Source of the DNA: Pseudoneobacillus sp052180215
Lineage (GTDB): Bacteria > Bacillota > Bacilli > Bacillales > Cytobacillaceae
Assembly (NCBI RefSeq): GCF_052180215.1
Contig: NZ_CP197471.1
Coordinates: 2,452,001 to 2,516,000 of the forward strand
Direction of reading: 5' to 3'
DNA length: 64,000 nt
Made by a program: the position numbers and the translations under genes. Under the pieces are notes generated by a model, which was given only the letters and a program-made list of their open reading frames with translations, was not told the origin of the DNA and did no database searches. How positions within the stretch are numbered: position 1 is the stretch's first letter; the number at the start of each line of letters is the position of its first letter. Shown here in pieces: positions 58,955 to 64,000 of the stretch.

Positions 58955-60325
58955 TTATTTTACAAACCATTTAATTTTCTTTAATGCATTTTTTGTATTT
59001 GGATAGCGGAATGGGAGATCAAATGCAGTCGTTTGCTTTAAGATACTTTTTTCATGGGAAAATACATCAAAGCTCCCTTTGCCATGATAGGCTCCTATTC
59101 CACTTTCTCCCACTCCACCAAATGGTAAATGTGGTGAACTTAAATGGAACACAGTATCATTGATACACCCACCACCAAATGAAACATTATCTATAATTTT
59201 TTCTTGCACACTGCTATTCTCACTAAAAATATATAAGGCCAATGGTTTAGATCTATCGTTTATTACCTTAATCATTTGGGACAAATCATCATATTCTATA
59301 ACTGGAAGAATAGGTCCAAAAATTTCATCTTCCATCACTTTATCTGTCCAAGATACGTTTTGAAGAACAGTTGGCTCAATTAGGAGCTTACTTGAGTTAT
59401 ACTTACCCCCCATAACAATTTCTCCATTATTTAAAAAAGTGATTAAGCGATTAAAATGCTTTTCACTTACTATCTTTGTAAAATTTCCAGTTTCTATAAC
59501 ATTTTGACCATATAATTCATAGATAGATTCTCTCATTAATTGTAAAAATTCTTTTTTTACTCGTTTATGTATATACATATAATCTGGCGCTACACAGGTT
59601 TGACCAGCATTCATAAATTTACCCCAAGCAATCCTTTTAGCTGCTAATTTTAGGTTTGCGTCTTCATGAACAATACAAGGACTTTTCCCACCAAGTTCAA
59701 GCGTAACAGGGGTTAAATTTTTAGAAGCAGCTTCCATAATAATCTTCCCAACCTGAACACTGCCAGTAAAGAATATATAATCCGTTTTTTCCTTTAATAG
59801 GGCTGTACTTGTTTCTGCTCCACCCTCCACTACCGCAATATATTCTTCAGGGAAGTTCTTTTTAATCATTTCAGCCAAAAAAGCTGATGTATTGGGTGTC
59901 AATTCAGACGGTTTTAAAATAGCACAATTTCCTGCAGCAATGGCACCAATCAAGGGTGCTATTGCTAGCTGGAAAGGATAATTCCAAGGAGCTATGATAA
60001 GTGCTACTCCATATGGTTCTGGATAGATATAACTCTTAGAGCCTATTCCAGTTAAGGTTGTTTTCACTCTTCTAGGTTTTACCCATTTGCTTAAATTTTT
60101 AATAGTAAAACGAATTTCTTCTAAAACAATCCCGATTTCAGTTAAATATGAATCAAATTCGCTTTTGTTTAAATCTTGTTTTAGCGCATTCATTAATATT
60201 TGTTCATTATCTTTTATTAATTTTCTTAATAAGTGTAATGCTTCTAATCGAAACGAGACATTCTTTGTGTTTCCTTCTAAAAAGAAAGACCTTTGTTTTT
60301 GAATTAGTTCATTATAATTATTCAT
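58955..60325 (-). CDS. Aldehyde dehydrogenase (AldH/YwdH type)
   Basis: From ATG 60325 (GGAGGAG site) the protein has 456 residues. It has the NAD-binding region (ELGGKSPCIV), the catalytic Cys in NAGQTCVAPDY and PHLPFGGVGESG. It belongs to class 3-like ALDHs that oxidise fatty or aromatic aldehydes to acids with NAD(P). No membrane anchor is clear. A longer frame to 60379 would lack a good ribosome site. Confidence 0.9.
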   Translation of the reverse strand: MNNYNELIQKQRSFFLEGNTKNVSFRLEALHLLRKLIKDNEQILMNALKQDLNKSEFDSYLTEIGIVLEEIRFTIKNLSKWVKPRRVKTTLTGIGSKSYIYPEPYGVALIIAPWNYPFQLAIAPLIGAIAAGNCAILKPSELTPNTSAFLAEMIKKNFPEEYIAVVEGGAETSTALLKEKTDYIFFTGSVQVGKIIMEAASKNLTPVTLELGGKSPCIVHEDANLKLAAKRIAWGKFMNAGQTCVAPDYMYIHKRVKKEFLQLMRESIYELYGQNVIETGNFTKIVSEKHFNRLITFLNNGEIVMGGKYNSSKLLIEPTVLQNVSWTDKVMEDEIFGPILPVIEYDDLSQMIKVINDRSKPLALYIFSENSSVQEKIIDNVSFGGGCINDTVFHLSSPHLPFGGVGESGIGAYHGKGSFDVFSHEKSILKQTTAFDLPFRYPNTKNALKKIKWFVK

Positions 60326-60459
60326 TAAACTCCTCCAAATAATTAATTGTAGATCTATTTTTTTGAAAAATTCGTTCATTCTATTTTTATAGAGAAAACC
60401 AAAGTATACTATAATTACCTATATTATACTTTGAAAATCAGAAATGGAAAGGAGAGCTT

Positions 60460-61446
60460 ATGAAGGAAATCCTAATTGGAATTTTAGCTTCCATTTTTTT
60501 TGGTGTAACTTTTATTTTAAACCGTTCAATGGAACTTTCTGGAGGAAGTTGGTTGTGGAGTTCATCCTTAAGGTTTATTTTTATGCTTCCTATCTTATTC
60601 CTCATTGTACTAATAAGGAAAAATTTAACCCAAGTAATGAAGGAGATACTTAAACAACCTGCCCAATGGTTAATTTGGAGTTTTATGGGCTTTGTTTTAT
60701 TCTATGCACCTATTACATATGCAGCAGCCTACGGACCGGGGTGGCTTATAGCTGGAACATGGCAATTAACCATTGTGGCCGGGACATTATTAAGCCCTCT
60801 TTTTTACGAAAATATTCCGACTAAAAACGGAATGATGAAAGTTAGAAGTAAAATACCATTGAAATCCCTTTCTATTTCCTTACTCATTCTTTTTGGGGTA
60901 GCTGTTATTCAAATTGAAAAAGCGAATAGCCTTACTTTCTATGAGGTAATAATTGGGGTACTGCCTGTTGTTATTGCAGCTTTCGCATACCCGTTAGGTA
61001 ATAGGAAGATGATGGAAATTTGTGGCGGGAGATTGGATACTTTTCAGAGAGTGTTTGGTATGACATTATCCTCTCTTCCTTTCTGGCTAATTATAAGTAT
61101 CATTGGTTTCATAAAAGCTGGACCTCCACCATCCACTCAAATTTTTCAAACATTCATAGTGGCCATTAGTTCAGGAGTTATTGCCACAACGTTATTTTTT
61201 ATCGCAACAGACCGTGTTAGACAGCATCAAGATAAACTAGCATCGGTTGAAGCAACTCAATCGACTCAAGTACTATTTGTTATGATTGGGGAAGTTCTCT
61301 TTTTCTCGAATCCATTACCTGGTGGAATAACACTACTTGGACTAAGTATCATCATTTTTGGTATGGTCCTTCACAGCTTCTTTTCGAAAAGAAAGTCCCA
61401 TTCAAAAGTGAATGTCCTTCCTAATAAAAGTGAAAAAGCGATATAA
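60460..61446 (+). CDS. EmrE/DMT-type multidrug efflux transporter
   Basis: The 328-residue protein has about ten transmembrane helices and the pattern of the multidrug resistance efflux (DMT superfamily, PF13536-like) group, beginning MKEILIGILASIFFGVTFIL and with GAFAYPLGNRK-like loops. AAAGGAG precedes the ATG. It diverges from the aldehyde dehydrogenase gene. It probably exports a drug or metabolite; substrate unknown. Confidence 0.85.
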   Translation: MKEILIGILASIFFGVTFILNRSMELSGGSWLWSSSLRFIFMLPILFLIVLIRKNLTQVMKEILKQPAQWLIWSFMGFVLFYAPITYAAAYGPGWLIAGTWQLTIVAGTLLSPLFYENIPTKNGMMKVRSKIPLKSLSISLLILFGVAVIQIEKANSLTFYEVIIGVLPVVIAAFAYPLGNRKMMEICGGRLDTFQRVFGMTLSSLPFWLIISIIGFIKAGPPPSTQIFQTFIVAISSGVIATTLFFIATDRVRQHQDKLASVEATQSTQVLFVMIGEVLFFSNPLPGGITLLGLSIIIFGMVLHSFFSKRKSHSKVNVLPNKSEKAI

Positions 61447-61518
61447 CCCTTTTGGCACATAATCCATTTCATCATAGAGAATATTATCTATATAAATGAA
61501 CGGATTGGAGGATTTATG

Positions 61519-61686
61519 ATGAATGATAAGGATATTGAAATAAGCGATGGATTGAATCAAATTTTTGAAATTATTAATGCAAAAGGGGATGTTGGTGAAT
61601 TAAAAGAAATTGTAAACGAAAAAAAGAATTCTGATGATGAAGAAAAAAAGAACGAGTCATCATTTACTATGCCAGAGTATTTGTAA
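61519..61686 (+). CDS. Small acidic protein, 55 residues, unknown function
   Basis: A GGAGG site precedes two adjacent ATGs; the second (61519) has better spacing. The 55-residue protein begins MNDKDIEISDGLNQIFEIIN, is rich in Glu, Asp and Lys, and ends FTMPEYL. It has no membrane segment and no family I recognise. It lies 72 bp after the exporter and before the GbsR terminator. A real gene is likely because of the ribosome site, but the function is unknown. Confidence 0.6.
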   Translation: MNDKDIEISDGLNQIFEIINAKGDVGELKEIVNEKKNSDDEEKKNESSFTMPEYL

Positions 61687-61807
61687 CCATCAAATACCTG
61701 GCTTTTTAATTGTTTGAAATTGATATTATTAAAACAAGTAATGATATTGGAAAATTAAAAAGATATTGTTGAAGCTAGAACCTGCAAAATAGAAAATAAT
61801 GATTTAA

Positions 61808-61839
61808 GAAAAGACACTCGTTTTAAAGAGTGTCTTTCT
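61808..61839 (-). terminator. Intrinsic terminator of gbsR
   Basis: AAAGACACTC (61810-61819) pairs with GAGTGTCTTT (61828-61837), followed on the minus strand by TCTT. It overlaps the end of the gbsR reading frame. Confidence 0.75.
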
Positions 61840-62365
61840 GTTTGGGGACATAGTTAAATATTTCCTTCGTTTCAAAGGTATCAATTAATCGATTTAACCA
61901 ATCGTAATATTCAAGGGCATATATGTATCTTTTCCGATCATTTTCGGCAACACATTTTAAATCCCCTGGTGTCTCCTGGTTTTCAATCAACTCTGTCACT
62001 TCTTCCAAGGATTTATTAATAGAAGAAATATTTAATGCAACACCTTTACGCCAAGTAATTGAAAAGTAATCTGTAAAGCTTTGATACCAATCATCAACCG
62101 AATGATACAGATCTTTTCTAGTTCCCTTTTTCCAAATTTTTTCAACCATATTAAGTTCCTGTAACTGTCGTACAGAAGTACTCATACTTGTCTTACTCAT
62201 TCCTAACTCATCTTTCATCGTATCTAAACTCAGTGGTTCTTCATTAAAGTATAAAAGCCCATATAATCTTCCAACAGATGGCGTAATACCATAAAGGTTC
62301 ATATTTTGAGCAATGGAATCTATAACACGCAATCTTGCATTTTCCAACTTTTCTCGATCTTCCAT
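61823..62365 (-). CDS. gbsR: GbsR family transcriptional regulator
   Basis: From ATG 62365 the protein has 180 residues, the size of Bacillus GbsR. It has a winged helix-turn-helix (LSLDTMKDELGMSKTSMSTS) and a long helical C-terminus. GbsR represses choline and glycine betaine genes and responds to choline; OpcR is a close relative. It is divergent from opuA, so it probably controls glycine betaine uptake. A longer frame (to 62389) lacks a good ribosome site. Confidence 0.85.
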   Translation of the reverse strand: MEDREKLENARLRVIDSIAQNMNLYGITPSVGRLYGLLYFNEEPLSLDTMKDELGMSKTSMSTSVRQLQELNMVEKIWKKGTRKDLYHSVDDWYQSFTDYFSITWRKGVALNISSINKSLEEVTELIENQETPGDLKCVAENDRKRYIYALEYYDWLNRLIDTFETKEIFNYVPKQKDTL

Positions 62366-62491
62366 ACCTTCACTTCCCTGTTTCATCATCTAAATATAAG
62401 CCTATCATACATAAATTAAATAAAAAAATCACCAGTTGGAAAGAAATCTGGAGGATTATGGAGGAATTGTAAGCATCTTTATCATTAACTT

Positions 62492-62511
62492 CGTACAGTT
62501 AATTCTGTACG
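62492..62511. promoter_or_regulatory. Candidate operator between gbsR and opuA
   Basis: CGTACAG (62492-62498) and CTGTACG (62505-62511) form a perfect 7-bp inverted repeat around TTAATT, in the gap shared by gbsR and opuA. A second, weaker inverted repeat (GTCAGAAATGAC) lies 10 bases further on. GbsR is the likely binder, by position only. Confidence 0.45.
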
Positions 62512-62544
62512 TACAATATAGTCAGAAATGACTGTATTTACTCT

Positions 62545-62574
62545 TTGTGTAAAAACGGAAATCTTTTCTATAAT
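62545..62574 (+). promoter_or_regulatory. Putative opuA promoter
   Basis: TATAAT at 62569-62574 with TTGTGT at 62545-62550, spacing 18. It lies about 40 bases before the opuAA start codon and just downstream of the inverted repeats. Confidence 0.5.
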
Positions 62575-62613
62575 TAAAAGGTCGCAGTAGAAAAACAAAA
62601 AAGGGGTGAAAAG

Positions 62614-63873
62614 ATGGAAAACGGTAAGACAGTAAAAATCAAAGTTGATGGTATTACTAAAATCTTTGGTAAAAACATCAAACAAGCCTTGCAACAGCTA
62701 AAAAATGGCTTAACAAAAACTGAAATTCTCTCAAATACTGGCTGTACTGTTGGTGTTAATCAAGCTGATTTTGAGGTCCATTCTGGCGAAATCTTTGTCA
62801 TTATGGGGCTTTCCGGAAGTGGTAAATCAACCTTAGTCCGTATGCTGAATCGGTTAATTGAACCAACTTCTGGAAAAGTACTTATCGATGGTAAAGATGT
62901 TGTTACGATGAAAAAAGAAGAACTTCGTCAAATTAGGCGCCAAAAAATTAGTATGGTCTTTCAAAAGTTTGCCTTATTTCCTCACTATACAGTTCTTGAA
63001 AATACCGAATACGGATTAGAAATTCAAGGAGTGACGAAAGAAGAGAGACAGAAAAAAGCAGTCGAGGCATTACATCTTGTTGGATTAAAAGGATATGAAA
63101 ACCAATATCCTAACCAGTTAAGTGGGGGAATGCAACAACGTGTTGGACTTGCTAGAGCACTTGCAAACGAACCAGACATATTACTTATGGATGAAGCATT
63201 CAGCGCCCTTGATCCTCTAATTCGTAAAGATATGCAGGATGAATTATTGGAATTACAGTCTTCAGTTGAAAAAACAATTGTATTTATTACACATGATTTG
63301 GATGAAGCGCTTCGAATTGGGGATCGAATTGCCTTAATGAAGGATGGAAATATTGTTCAAATTGGTACACCAGAAGAAATATTAATGAATCCTTCTAATC
63401 AATATGTCGAAAGATTTGTTGAAGATGTAGACTTATCAAAAGTTTTAACTGCCAATCATGTTATGAAACGTGCAGGTACTGTACAAATAGAAAAAGGCCC
63501 CCGTGTAGCCCTCCAATTAATGAGAGAATTAGGGATATCCTCTATTTATGTTGTGGATAAGCAACAAAAACTATTAGGAGTCGTATCTGCAGCTAATGCA
63601 TCTAAGGCAATGGAAAAAAATTACTCCCTTCAACAAATTATTAATACAGAAATTACTACAGTAAATCCAGATACATTATTAACGGATTTATTTGATAAGG
63701 TATCAGAAGCAACAGTTCCAGTAGCTGTTATTGATAATCAAAAACGATTAAAAGGAATTTTAATAAAAGGAGCTGTTATTGGAGCTCTTGCTGGAAATGA
63801 AAAACATATAAATGTCGAGACTGAAACAGAACAGCCGCAGATTACCAATAATCCAAAGGTGGTGATTAAATGA
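62614..63873 (+). CDS. opuAA: Glycine betaine ABC transporter ATP-binding subunit OpuAA
   Basis: The 419-residue protein has the Walker A motif GLSGSGKST (65-73), the Q-loop VFQKFALFPH, the signature LSGGMQQR, Walker B ILLMDEAFSALD and a C-terminal pair of CBS domains (from about residue 275) that sense ionic strength in OpuA. It is divergent from gbsR and overlaps opuAB by 4 bases. It energises uptake of glycine betaine as osmoprotectant. AAGGGGTG precedes the ATG. Confidence 0.95.
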   Translation: MENGKTVKIKVDGITKIFGKNIKQALQQLKNGLTKTEILSNTGCTVGVNQADFEVHSGEIFVIMGLSGSGKSTLVRMLNRLIEPTSGKVLIDGKDVVTMKKEELRQIRRQKISMVFQKFALFPHYTVLENTEYGLEIQGVTKEERQKKAVEALHLVGLKGYENQYPNQLSGGMQQRVGLARALANEPDILLMDEAFSALDPLIRKDMQDELLELQSSVEKTIVFITHDLDEALRIGDRIALMKDGNIVQIGTPEEILMNPSNQYVERFVEDVDLSKVLTANHVMKRAGTVQIEKGPRVALQLMRELGISSIYVVDKQQKLLGVVSAANASKAMEKNYSLQQIINTEITTVNPDTLLTDLFDKVSEATVPVAVIDNQKRLKGILIKGAVIGALAGNEKHINVETETEQPQITNNPKVVIK

Positions 63874-64000
63874 ATGAGCTAATTCCGAAGCTACCTTTAG
63901 CAAGCTATATAGATCGTTTGGTTGAATGGTTAACCATAAACTTTGATTGGTTTTTCGAATCAATTACCGCTGTTCTTGAAGGTTTCGTAGAAGGACTAGT
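63870..64000 (+). CDS. opuAB: Glycine betaine ABC transporter permease OpuAB, N-terminal part
   Basis: The reading frame opens at ATG 63870 with AAAGGTGG upstream and overlaps the opuAA stop (ATGA). The visible 43 residues begin MNELIPKLPLASYIDRLVE and go on into the first helix region, matching OpuAB permeases. The gene continues past the window. It forms the transmembrane pore of the betaine importer. Confidence 0.9.
   Translation, partial: MNELIPKLPLASYIDRLVEWLTINFDWFFESITAVLEGFVEGL

Noticed and set aside
62485..62694. A 69-residue minus-strand frame at the gbsR-opuA boundary
   Set aside because: It lies over the opuA promoter and the start of opuAA and has no ribosome site.

Overview
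The window is low-GC DNA with strong AGGAGG-type ribosome binding sites, frequent GTG and TTG starts, and intrinsic terminators made of a hairpin plus a T-run. Gene content points to a Gram-positive endospore-forming Bacillaceae member: a PerR-boxed catalase, an RsbR paralogue, GbsR/OpuA, CcpA cre sites, YesMN/LplABC-type sugar genes and YkvA. I cannot name the genus from sequence alone. Most genes lie on the minus strand. I saw no rRNA, tRNA, CRISPR array or intact insertion sequence.

Layout. 1-6.9 kb: the end of an M1 peptidase, a PaaI/PaaK pair, two tiny hydrophilic proteins, two GNAT acetyltransferases flanking an AadK-type aminoglycoside adenylyltransferase, YkvA and an RsbR paralogue. 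7.0-15.0 kb: a formate/oxalate-type cluster with two molybdopterin oxidoreductases (one with a LysM-like tail), FdhD, a small unknown protein and an OFA-family transporter behind a long structured leader. 15.1-24.4 kb: threonine aldolase, an orphan receiver protein, a Tet(M)-like ribosomal protection GTPase, a tiny zinc ribbon, catalase with a Per box inside a 41-bp palindrome, a GH18 hydrolase and a secreted S41/sfericase-type subtilase. 24.5-27.3 kb: a three-gene operon of CoxG-like protein, FAD oxidoreductase and GlpA-like dehydrogenase with a BFD [2Fe-2S] domain.

27.5-48.7 kb is the most interesting region. It is a 21-kb carbohydrate locus with NanE, ROK kinase, RpiR regulator, YesM/YesN two-component system, LplABC importer, YesL, a secreted DUF4855 protein, a PhnP-like phosphodiesterase, a metallophosphoesterase, a CE7 acetylesterase, four Gfo/Idh/MocA dehydrogenases and two TIM-barrel isomerase-like enzymes. 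Two of its promoters share perfect cre sites and a matching pair of 10-bp direct repeats with 20-bp spacing, a good candidate for the YesN operator. The enzyme set suggests import of an amino-sugar-containing glycan or phosphoglycan and possibly cleavage by an oxidise-then-eliminate route; the substrate is unknown.

49.0-53.4 kb: a small maltodextrin-type LacI regulon (GH13_20 enzyme, esterase, LacI repressor) with matching 16-bp operators, interrupted by repeats that look like MITEs. 53.4-62.4 kb: patatin-like lipase, PBP4-type carboxypeptidase, a membrane-anchored FAD oxidase coupled to a half-size MFS protein, small proteins of unknown role, aldehyde dehydrogenase, a DMT-type exporter and GbsR. 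The window ends in the opuA glycine betaine ABC operon, with opuAB cut by the window edge.
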